In this document: in pieces, positions 35,851-49,260 of the stretch
Position numbering within the stretch: the first letter of the stretch is position 1
Layout of the letters: each line of letters opens with the position of its first letter
From: Straminergon stramineum
Lineage: Eukaryota > Streptophyta > Bryopsida > Hypnales > Calliergonaceae
Assembly (NCBI GenBank): GCA_963920665.1
Contig: OY987269.1
Coordinates: forward strand, 2,420,501-2,484,500
Direction of reading: 5' to 3'
DNA length: 64,000 nucleotides
Translations under genes and position numbers: made by a program
Notes under the pieces: model-generated
What the model saw: the letters and a program-made list of their open reading frames with translations, nothing else
What the model was told of the DNA's origin: nothing
Databases searched by the model: none

Positions 35851-38741
35851 GTAATTAACACTTGCCAATTTGGTTGCATTTTGATTTTGGAACGCTATAT
35901 CTTTTGAATTATGAATCTGATTCCCAAACCAACAAATTCATCTCTAGATCTCTTGCTTGTTATTGTATCCCTTATTTTTTAGAAATTTAAAAAAATCATT
36001 TTACATTTTAAAGTCAATTTTGTTAATTTGTCACACTTTGAAATTTAGGGGGTGGGTGGGGTCATACTATTGAGTGGTTTAAATTAGTGATTTTTAGCTG
36101 AAATTTCTGTGGTATATTCCTCTAGTAGCCATACACATTTCTACCAAAGGGAATCTAAAAATTCATTATTTTATATCTTCTACATTTGTGCAAATAGGCC
36201 TCCCTTGTGCACACAATTCTAAACATTAATGATAGTTTTGAACTCCTTTTTTTCTCAAATCTCATCATCCAAAAGTCCTCCTAAATGGCTAATTTTTTGT
36301 TTTGTTGAAAATTGTTTTCCCTACTTTCTACAAATTAAAACCTCAAAGTATGTGTTTTCTTTGCCAAAATTCTATGTCCCAAAGTATGTCCCAGAAAACA
36401 CATACATTACTTTGATTGCAAGAAATACTTGTCCGATTTTTTGTCTTCTTGTCCTTGGACACGTGGTTTTTTGCTCATAGCCTTCACATTGTTTGTCCAT
36501 TTGGTGTAAAATTTGGAATGTAGGTACATGTGATAGTTGCAAACATTGAGGATTTTTTTAATTAATTTCCTATTTTTAAATTGCCCCCGATTGGATGTCT
36601 ATTTTGGCCATTTCAAAGGTTTTCAGTCCTATTTTTGACCCAAAAATATAAATTCGAAGCTACAAATTACACATGTAGAAGGTCTACTAACATTACAAGG
36701 ATTGACGATGAGTTTTTATAAAAATAGAAACATGTCAGTTGCACACACGGGGGCAAAGTGACCTTCCTTTGCACAAAGGCTACGAAGAGGGAAAATATTT
36801 CCTACATGAATTTTTTGGTGCAATGCGGTGCAATCTTCTCTAGAAAATTGACTATTTTATGGAATTTTTTTCATTTTTTTGGAATTACTAAAAATGAAAG
36901 GGTTCACAAATCCCTATTCTACTTTTTTCTACTTCCAATGGCTTTTGTAATACCCTGCAATAGTCTATAGAATTGATGATTCAAATCTATAGTCACTATT
37001 GACAAAAAGTATTAATAGTTTTGCACAGTACTATTAATTCTATAGCCAAAAACTATGTTTTGAGCCAAAAATGTGAAGTGTTTCTTGCAATCACCTTGCA
37101 AAAGAATGTAGTCTTTCTACAAAAGAAATTTATTGAAGTTTTTATTATAATAAATGAATTTTAGTGTTGTATATTTATTTTTTTTCAATGCTAATTCCTT
37201 TATAAAAATACAATAATATAAAAGGCATCTTCATGTACATATTATTTTTCACTATATACTATTGACAAAAAATTGAAGTACAAATTATATCTTCTTCTTG
37301 GTTACAAGTTTCGCCTTCTCTTTCTTAGCATCCAAGTTGTAGAAATTTTTCTAAGAGGTGAGGAAAGAAAAGGGGGGCGGGGGGAGGGGAGAGAAGGGCT
37401 ATGAGTAAAAGAGCAGAGTAAACTATGAAATCTATTTCATTTTAGAATTTCATTTAAAAAATCAGACCCCACATAATATTGTATAACCAAGCAATGGTCC
37501 TTCCCATGTTGGGAACTTAAGGTATTATTTGTGTTATGCTAGATACTTGGAAAGGCCTTACCAAATAATTCGAGGATTGGGGTTGGCTAACTAGAGCCAT
37601 GTATTTAAGACAATTCTGTTGTTCATTGTAGGGGGTCCCTTTCCAAAGGTGGAGAAGCCCCATGCTTAAGTTCACTTTACACTATTGGAGGTGACCAATG
37701 GATGACAACATTGACTCTTGACCAAGAGCCACAACCTAGAGAATTACAATATCTAGACTAGCTCTTGGTGGCTAGTGTAAAGATAGTGTAAAGAGGCCCT
37801 CTCACACACTTTAATAGTAGAAACCATGATCCAATGCTTATTCATTTGCACCATTTTCGATATATAAATTACCTTGAGTTCTTGTATCTGGCTCATCATG
37901 ATCATAGAGTGTGCTTCAGTTCTCTAACAAGTTACTTGATGCCCGGCCGGCCTCTCACCAGAGACGTGTACTATAAGTGCTAGTTGACTTACTTACACTA
38001 TCGTATATTACACAGTGACCGACTGTGCTCCCGAACTGAAGGCCCCAGATACAGTATGTCCAGTATGAGCTTCTTACAAAGGGCTGACTGATGGAGGGTT
38101 AACTTAAGGAGTGCCGAGTGCCGACTCCGCTTGGCTTCATTGGAGTGAACAATGGCCCACTGCATGAATTTGTTGGTATCATTCTGGAACATCCTTGAGT
38201 TCTCTTCCTTCGATTACAAATCCGTTTCAACTGCCGGCCATCACTAGCTGGACCGGCGTACCATGCCTGAGCTGCATGCCTGCGCGCAGAGATTGGATAG
38301 ATGAGTTTTCTGTCTGTTGAAATTGATCGATAGCCTTGACTAGCCTTCGATTCGCACTGGTGGCATTCGAACGGCTTTCAAAGCAGCTCCTCTGTATCTT
38401 AATTACCAACCACCCGCAAAACATGAATGTCGCAAATTAACCAGCTGCAAACCAGCGGATCGATCGATGCCCAAGCTATAGCCACAGACACCGGTACCGA
38501 TCGTTACGCAGACACTTTCGACTGGCTGGTTTCCAGCGGCTCTCTGGCTCTGGCTCCGTCCTCAATTGCAACGATGTGTGCAGTTGTAATGAATTAATAG
38601 GGGCTTAATTGATCAGACTTTTAGAGAAGCTTAGAGCTGATCGGTCCGCAGTGTATGACCAGAGACACATGACCAGAAACAGACAGAACTGATATTTCAT
38701 TAAAACGGTGGTATTCATATGCCATTTTTCCATTTATTTTC

Positions 38742-38840
38742 TACGACAGGTATACATTTCAGACCGCACGGTCTGAAAAATCTAGGAGAGGTGTACATTT
38801 CAGACCAAGCAGTTTGAACCTGAAAAATGCCAAGTTTGTG
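38742..38840. repeat. Duplicated motif with a hairpin
   Basis: AGGTATACATTTCAGACCG and AGGTGTACATTTCAGACC occur about 43 bases apart, each followed by a TTTGAA/TCTGAA-AAAT block. The first copy forms an inverted repeat, TTTCAGACCG-CA-CGGTCTGAAA. Confidence 0.5.
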
Positions 38841-40114
38841 GAATATTGCCATTTTAACAAAATATCTGTTACAGTCTGTACAGTCCGGAGTTTTCAACTG
38901 GAGGGAACGCGGACCTCATTCTTAGTATGGTAACTTTCAAAAAACACTTGACCCAATGCAAAGTTGCCAATCTCAACCTCAATCCAAACCTCAAATGAGC
39001 TTTAATGCATTACATATGAAAAGAAGGAAAAGAAGGAGAGAAAATGATTCCACATTTAAAAAATAATTTTTCCATGCAAGAAAGGAAAGGTCCCGCATAT
39101 ATTGGTATACATAACAATCCTTGAAAAGGTATGACAATTATGAATCTAACTTACTATTGTAAGCCAAGTTGCTCAGCCTTCATATTTCACCAAGTGTCCA
39201 AGTTGGGGAAGGAGAATGGTGGGCCCGAGAAGAAAGAGAGATCAATTGTTTACATTGGGGAGGTTTATTTTGGAGTTGCCCCTTCATTGTGTTGTTACTG
39301 TCCTAAAAGTTGGTTATATTGCAAAAACACTCTTTTAGCATTCACACCAACACTTGCCAAATTTGATGTGTTAAAAGTTTACGTTGATTTTTAAAGAGCC
39401 CTCAAAATTCTTATCTCCTAGCTATGTTCACTACAATAATGTGCCCCATAAATAGTCAATTGATCAATTACCAAGTGGAAAATAGGATAAAAGCTCACTA
39501 AACTAATGATGAATAGTGATTTCAAGGGCCATTGCTTGATTTTCTAGAATTGAGTGCCATGAGAGTTTTTCGAGGGCCTTGGAGCATTTGTCATCCAAAT
39601 TTGGTGTGTGTTAGATCTTTGGTGAGTGCTAATGAAGATACTCCAAGGTCCAAAAGTAAGATGCTCAAACTTGAGAAATGCAATTGTAGGTACACAATGC
39701 AAAATGTGCCCGTATTTTGGGTGGTTGAATAGGCTTTGGAATTCCAAGGCCAATGACAATTCTTGCACACCTACAAGCACCTGCCAAGTATGCGTGCCTA
39801 AAAGACAACCTCCTCAAATTCAATACAAACTCAAGACAAACTTCAATAATCCTTATGGAGCGAAAACAATTATCCCTGTGCATTTCTAACTTGCAAGTTA
39901 TTGTACATGATAGATTTGTCCCCTCTTAGAGAAGCTATTTACATTTACTCATGACAAAAATCTAAGCATAGAAAAATTAAGTGGGCCCCTCAAATGTGCC
40001 ACTAACTCTAAACCACCATTGTCATGCACATCTCTAAAATCAATTATGTACCTAAACATATGGAAGAAAGTGTTTTAGAACCAAACTTTGTTCTGCTTAA
40101 TAATTTTTGCATAT

Positions 40115-40170
40115 GGTATCCAAATGTTGCATTCTTTGGTGCATTGGAACCTCCTTTCACTTGCTAAAAA
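40115..40170 (+). repeat. Short dispersed repeat (copy 1 of 4)
   Basis: Consensus about ATCCRCAGAATGCATTCTTTG followed by GTGCATTGGAATTCTC and TTGCTAAAAA. The others are 42846-42900, 42929-42982 and 44905-44957, all in the same orientation. The third copy ends exactly at the stop codon of the minus-strand gene that starts at 42983. Confidence 0.65.
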
Positions 40171-40388
40171 GAAAATATAAAAACGGACCAATCTAATAAT
40201 AGTACCTAGGCACAATAGCAAAAAGTGGTGGTTTCAGAGGTACCCACCTTACTAATATGCAACATATCAAAATTTAGCATGGTGCCTGAACACTCATCTA
40301 ATGGCACATATATAGATACAAAAATGCCTGTTCTTACTTGTTTTTGTTTATTGGATACTAGCTACAATCACTTCTTCATTTCATTTAA

Positions 40389-40977
40389 CCCCTAAGGGAC
40401 CAAGTGTCCATTCAACGTACTCAAGAAATCTCCTATAGGTTCCTACAAAGTTGTTTTGGGTCGGATGTTCATGAAATTCGGACATAATGTGTGACTATGT
40501 ACCCCCTTCCTGAAAATCTATTTTTTTCCCAATTAGGTGCCCGGATCAAAAGTTATGCGGACCTAAACTTTGTGGGCAAATCAGGCACCTTCAGGTAGCA
40601 TGTGCAAAAAACTCTTCCTATGATTTTGAAATTTGGATGGTGTGTAGCTTACATGATACAAGATGCAAATGTAAAAAAAATAACTCTGTTTAGTGTAAGA
40701 ATCTCATTCTAGAAGGAGTTAAAGTTTGTAGGCCTTGTTGGGCAGGTTGAATTTTTTTTTTCCACCTAACTTCAAACGTTATAATCTTTCAATCCGTGTG
40801 GTGAAAGTTTCTAAAATTTTTTCCACATGTTCCCAAAGAAGAGTAGTATAAATTTGTATGGTTGAATTTTGAAAATAAAACTTTTTTTTTTTTTTTTTCA
40901 TTTTTTTCTTGCTACCCTAAAATGTGAATGTTTTTGACAATTTTTGCCCGAAATGTGCCTCGGTCCGCCTTTAGGGA
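40389..40977 (+). mobile_element. TTAA-type (piggyBac-like) element, 589 bp
   Basis: Both flanks are exact TTAA (40385-40388 and 40978-40981). Left end CCCCTAAGGGACCAAGTG; right end reverse-complemented TCCCTAAAGGCGGACCGAGG. The interior shares AAAAGTTATG and neighbouring words with the copies at 5466 and 8644, but is shorter. No coding frame. Confidence 0.65.
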
Positions 40978-42397
40978 TTAATGTAAATCAGGTACACCTA
41001 TATAACAAGAGACACATGCATTCAGGATATTAATTACACTCACTATGTATGCTCATCAGTAAAACTACTCAACAACCTCTTTATTTACAAGAGCGAGCAT
41101 CCCGGCCGAAGTAACTCCTCTTGAATGTAAGACCGACATTCACTGATAATGAGACTCTTTAAATCTCACGACGTGGCTGCAGAAGTCATGCATGGTCCAG
41201 TACAGAAATTTCTTATCAGTAATTTCTCTGATGACGGAGGTCTGAATGATTGATTGAGTTTTGGAGTGCCGTGTGCTTACTGATTGAATGTGTGGTGTGC
41301 ACCACGGCTTTTTTTTTCTTCTTCATTTCATTTTTTCATTTTGTATGAAGTGCGAAAGTGGAGATATTAAAATGACTGTTACACAGTAGTGCTGCTCCAA
41401 ATTTCAACATTCATCCACATATTGGATATTGGGTAAGTAGAAAATACAGTACTTATCACATTGGCACATATCACATGTCCATAATTTTTGTTTTCATCCA
41501 CAATCTGCCGATTACATCCAAGATTTTTTGTTTTCATTCAAAGTTTCTGGCAAATAACCTCACAATAGGTTGCCATTTCTTAGCCAAATTAGAAATTTTC
41601 CGGTACAATCTGGCACCAGAAAGCCGAGAAAACACGCACCTGGTGTGCACAAACCAGAGGCGGAGATGACTCCGTACCTGTAGCTCAATGATTAGCCGTA
41701 TTTCAGGGGCGATATGAGAGACTTTGTCTTGAACTTTACTTCGGAGTGGGCCGGGAGCTTTTAGAATTTAGACTATATAGGTGGCATTATGGAGGACTGC
41801 CTGTTGCAAGTAATAAGACTGTTGAGAGCAAGACTGTTGAGAGGAACTTAAGTCGATCTGCTGTTAGGAGCATGCGTGATAAGCACTAAGTTAGCATTGC
41901 TTCACGGCCATCCTCGAAACACGTCACAAAGTGGCCATAATCTCCACACACAAATTCCCTCCGCAATGTGATGCAGCAAATCCAAAACAACAAAAGCTGA
42001 TGTGCGGAGAAACTGCTGAACGTCTCGCCGTCTCGGGCAGAGTTGGCGCTTCCGCTTTTCAGAAAAAACTAGCTTGTGCAGATTGATGCTAAAATTAGAA
42101 ATAGCCGGTAAGATTCTTTTACCCTCTACACCGTTTTGAAAAATTGATTTCCCGGAAAACTTGGTATCTGTATTTAGAATTATTTTCTGCCAAACCTCGC
42201 CCTACAACTATGGTACTGCATTTTATGTCTAAGGGAACCTACAACATCTTTTTGTAGAGAGAAGTTGTGGCGAGAGAAAAAGGTAATCAACAGAAGGAGG
42301 GGTGCAAGTAATTTCATACTTTAGTGATCATGACCAGATAGTTAAGACATATGCATTCATACTATCTTGGTGACTACCCATATTTGGCAACTGTTTG

Positions 42398-42445
42398 CAT
42401 CCGACGAATCCCACTCTTTATGAAGAGAGTGGGATTTGTTGGATG
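42398..42445. repeat. Short strong hairpin, 20 bp stem and 8-base loop
   Basis: CATCCGACGAATCCCACTCT (42398-42417) pairs with AGAGTGGGATTTGTTGGATG (42426-42445), with 18 of 20 positions complementary (both exceptions would be G-U pairs in RNA). Confidence 0.7.
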
Positions 42446-42499
42446 AGAAAAGAGTTGCAGAGATCTTTGGGTGCGAGAGCCACATCTGCAGAGGTCAAA

Positions 42500-42700
42500 T
42501 TTTTATCGCCACGTATAAATTTCTTATGCAATTTCAAAGTGGAAGGTCGTAGATCACAATAAGTGACAATAGGCATCCTCAGTTCCATTCAAAGATAAGT
42601 GGTCATGGACATTTAGCCAAGTCATGGTTCCAACCACCCAACTTGCTAGCTAATTGAAGACCAACCAACTATATAAATGGATGAGTTGTTGCTAGTGTTA
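42500..42700 (+). repeat. Dispersed gene-associated repeat, copy 1 of 4
   Basis: Contains TTTCTTATGCAAT, TTCCATTCAAAGATAAGTGG, TCATGGACATTTA and ACCCAACTTGCTAGCTAATTG. The same blocks in the same order and orientation occur at about 48040-48250, 53735-54012 and (partly) 59515-59790. Confidence 0.65.
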
Positions 42701-42982
42701 ACAAGAATCAACATTTGAAGTTAGGATTAAGTATTTACCAATTTCGTATCCTCTACATAGAAGCATCAGACTTCCAGTTTTCAAAAAAACATCAAACTCA
42801 TAAGAATTGCACAACATGATTTGTGCACCCAAAGTTTGATATATGAATCCACAGAATGCATTTTTTGGTGCATTGGAATTCTCTTATTATTTGCTAAAAA
42901 TTTGAACCTCCATACTTTCGCGTACAGGATCCGCAGAATGCATTCTTTGCTGCCTTTGGAATTCTCTTTCAATTGCTAAAAA

Positions 42983-45924
42983 CTAATCCACTCTTCCTTC
43001 CTGTGCCAGTGGGATTTTGCCAGTTTTTGTGTGAGCCTGCCAGAAATCCCAAGCAGCTTGACACACCGCTTTCGCCTCCGACCTTCCCGTTTCAATACGC
43101 AAGATACTCAAACTCTCCTCATCAGCTCCATCATCTTCTTCCTCATTCTCGCTCCTACTGCTCAGTTCGTCCCTTCCCTCGTCCTCTTTATACTCTTCAG
43201 CACTGGAATACCCGTCTGCCTGTTGTGCTTCTGTAGAAAAGCTTTGCAACATCGATTGCACGACTTCGGCCACTTGCTCTCGGATCTGGACAAGAGCGTC
43301 ACCACTAAGTCGAAGAGGCGTGAGGTCGATTACGACCGAATCAGCTCCTGTTGGTCCCTGTGGCAACAATTGCGAAAGGGATAAGGTAACCACATCTAAA
43401 AGCAGAATGTTGACTCTTTTTCCTACCATCAGATTGACCAAAATTTTATTGATACTAGTTGGCAATTGGAAGGGTCTCCCAATGCACTAAAACATGTCTT
43501 ATTTGGACATTGTATGCAACATTTATAAGAGTTCAAAGTTTTATAGATAGTTGCCTTAAATTGACATAAGTTCTGGTGTTGGTTCTGGTATAATTGTGCA
43601 GGTGTACATTCTTAAAATCAGTATGTACTCATCAATCATCATGCAGGATTTTAGGGTGCTGTATTTTGGTGTGTTGCAATTAGGTTCCTCTATCTCATTA
43701 GAAGAAAATTTCATAAACATTTCCACAATACTTTTTGTTCCTTGTGTTCACTATTGCACAATCCCTCTCGCTTAGACAATTTCGGTTTTGCATTACGAAA
43801 AATGTGCTGCATGAACAAAAACGGCATTCCTGATATATACTTTGAATGTTCATAAGTATATGACATTTTGACAAGGATTTTCAACTACTTAAAAACGGAA
43901 TGGAATTCAGGACCAAATTTGCAAATTTTTCTTCTAATGTTGACCTATTGGAAAACGAAATGCATGGGGTTAAGTGTTAAAACCAGCACTGGGCCAGTAT
44001 TGGTCAAGGGTATCTGAAATTTAGTCCCATCAGAACTTTGGGATATCCTAGAATAAGATTAGGACCTCTTAAATCTTGCAGGGATCTACACTTGAGATAC
44101 CCTTGACCTATACCCGCACAACATCTCAATCTTGTCCCAATTTATAAATCTTCGTGGCTTATGTTATTGCTAAGGAATCAAGGCATAAGAGGTCTCCATC
44201 ACAGGGAGGACAACCTCAGTTCTTTGTGCATATTTTTGCTTGAAAGGGCTTAGGGAAAAAATCCAGAAGCCTGGTGTAGGAGCCTCGTGATAATCTATTG
44301 GACACATCAATCCTGCTCAACCTCAAATAAGTAATTGCGATGCTAATTTAGAGATTTCAATTACCTGCTGAATGAAAATACATAACCGGCAGGATGCGTC
44401 ACAAAAATTCCGGTACGTGTTCACCAATGGATACTTTCGAGACACTGCACGCTGGACCAAATAGCCCTTCTTCTTAGCAAGATCATATGCCTGCAAAGAT
44501 TGAATCCACAAGTAAGCCTTCCACAATTCAATAGAAAGCTAAAGTAAGTCATGGATGACCAGAAGCGCAAACTGTCTTGCACCTATAAAGATTAGATAAC
44601 AATGATCGTAGTACTCGGAACCATGGCAAGAAGATGGCTGTTTTGGCTAAGGATATGATAAACATGAAATGAAGAGTGCTCAGGAAATGGGCAGGCCGCC
44701 CAAGAGTGCAAATTGGTATGAAGGTATGTAGACCAATAATCAACACAACCCCAAATGCAACACCTACATTTGGTCCAAAAATCGTCAATTTTTCTTAGAT
44801 ATTGATTACAAAAAATGTACACAATCAAATAAGAAAGTCTATGAGAGTCTACGTTTTGATACACCTAGAGACAATACTTTGAAATTTCATAGCTTGTTGA
44901 TAAGGTGTCCACATAATGCATGCTAAAGTGCATTGGAATCCTCTTTCAGTTTCCAATTAGTTCTAATAAAAATATTGTAAGTTTAACAGTAGTAACTATA
45001 CCCAGTTGTTATTTGTGTTAACTATAGATGCGCATACCTTGAGAAGAGGATAAGAGGGTCAGTTCTCTAGTGAGTCGCATGATTATATGTTTAACCCTAA
45101 CATGTTCCGGTGTAAACATTTCAAATCGTCTCTCTCCTTGATTCCATTCAGTGAGTTCGGCATTTTATTACTAGGGTGCACCAGTCGTGCAATCACGAAT
45201 CATGTGCCTTGTGGTGCACTTCTGAACTTGCATTTTGTATCTCAGTTTGAGCAAACATTTCAAAGAGAGAAATGGACACAACAAATACACGTGTATGCCT
45301 TATTACCGTTCTCTCGCCAGCTTGAAGTCGATGGGGAACTTTCCGACTGCCCGTCTTAGCTTTACTGGCTTTACCCTTCGAGATTCTCTCAACGTCATCC
45401 AGCGTCCACCTATCTTCACGTAACAATACAGACATTGCTCAATTTATGAACATTCAAAAAACAAGTCCTCTTGTCTACATACATCAAACTGAAATCAGTC
45501 CTCTCAAACTGAGAAGATCACAATCTAGCTGCTCCTAAGTTAGCTTGATAACACCTTCAAGGGCTTTCATGATTTCAGAGACCCTTCAGATTCACCTGCG
45601 AAAAACAGAAGATGAAAAACAACGCTGCACCAAATGAAACTCTCAGAATGCTGACAACTGCATTATTTTGTTGGCTGAATGGGTTTGATCCTACAATTAC
45701 AGTCTATCAAGAGGAGAGGATGTTGGTTACCTTTGCGAACTGGTTGCTCTCACCATCACAGGCCGCCAAATCCTTGCAATTTCTGTTCCACAATCGCTTC
45801 TAGAAGAAGACCCTAAAACGTCACATTCTCTCCCTGAGAAGAAGTCCTGTCCACGGTGAATACAGGGAAAGAGCGTTCTACAGAGACTAGAAAGCTTGGT
45901 TGCAGATGCAATTTGCAAGGCCAT
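42983..45924 (-). CDS. Conserved plant protein of unknown function, probably plastid-targeted
   Basis: Exons 5' to 3': 45924-45731, 45583-45555 (29 bp), 45413-45307, 44490-44365, 43357-42983; all GT-AG, phases 2/1/0/0, about 276 residues. The N-terminus (MALQIASATKLSSLCRTLF...) is rich in Ser, Ala and basic residues with almost no acids, as in a plastid transit peptide. The conserved-looking core runs RWTLDDVERISKGKASKAK, then TGSRKVPHRLQAGERTAYDL, AKKKGYLVQRA and TYRNFCDASCR, then DSVVIDLTPLR. The C-terminal half has a long acidic Glu/Asp/Ser stretch followed by AVCQAAWDFWQAHTKTGK. I recognise the core as a plant-conserved pattern but cannot give it a function. It is divergent from the dephospho-CoA kinase gene with about 800 bp between the starts. 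The tiny second exon is supported mainly by phase. Confidence 0.7.
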
Positions 45925-48709
<2,785 letters not shown>

Positions 48710-48726
48710 GGCTGGGAGAGTAGTGA

Positions 48727-49260
48727 GTGTTTTGTATAGGTACCAGTTTGCAGGTGACCATGTTTCACTCTCTTGTTACATTTCGCAGATCTCTGTGTCA
48801 ATAAAGTCATCTGCTAAGGCTCTCGATTTGCTTGTCTTGCTTCAGTTTCTCAAATTCTTTAAATTAGGGAGTTGTTACTGATAAGAGTACCGTTAGTGCT
48901 TTTCGTGTACATTTACCGACTTGCCGGTGACCATTTTGCAGCTCTTTGCGTCAATAACGTCATCTGGATGGTTCTCAATTTGCTTAGAACTCGCTCTAAA
49001 TTCTCAATTCTCTCGAAGTGTGACGTTAGTATTTGCTAAAAATGAGAGAGGGTGTATGATCCCAACTGCTGTACTTCTGATGCGCAAGTATCTGCGGTGG
49101 TGGAAGAGAAGGGGGCAGCAAGAGTAAGTGATCCTTTTTGTGTTAGGTACCAACTTTGCAGGGTACAACTTTTCACCCTTTTAGTGCATTTTCAGCTCTT
49201 TGTCAAGAAAGGGCGTTTGGAAGATTCTCCACTTGCTTATGACTTCTCTCTCAGCCTTCT
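48727..49260 (+). repeat. Three imperfect tandem units after the COAE stop
   Basis: Units begin near 48727, 48895 and 49127. Each has TTTTGTRT-AGGTACCAGTTTGCAGG-like words, then TTTCRCAGCTCTTTGYGTCAA-like words, then CTCRATTTGCTT. The first unit probably lies in the 3' untranslated region. Spacing is about 170 and 230 bp. Confidence 0.65.

Larger units (their letters stand above)
30500..37950. other. AT-rich gene desert
   Basis: No conserved protein frame on either strand. It contains a purine/CA-rich microsatellite at about 32036-32080, a foldback element at 34913-35202, a duplicated 160 bp segment (35683-35850 and 37090-37250), a CACTACTAGAA end at about 35621 and a G-rich run at 37371-37395. 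The rest has nothing I can name. Confidence 0.6.
40982..42845. other. Intergenic with small repeats
   Basis: 41386-41500 matches 1360-1445 in inverted orientation. A 20-base-pair hairpin lies at 42398-42445 and a copy of a dispersed repeat at about 42500-42700. No gene is supported. Confidence 0.55.
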
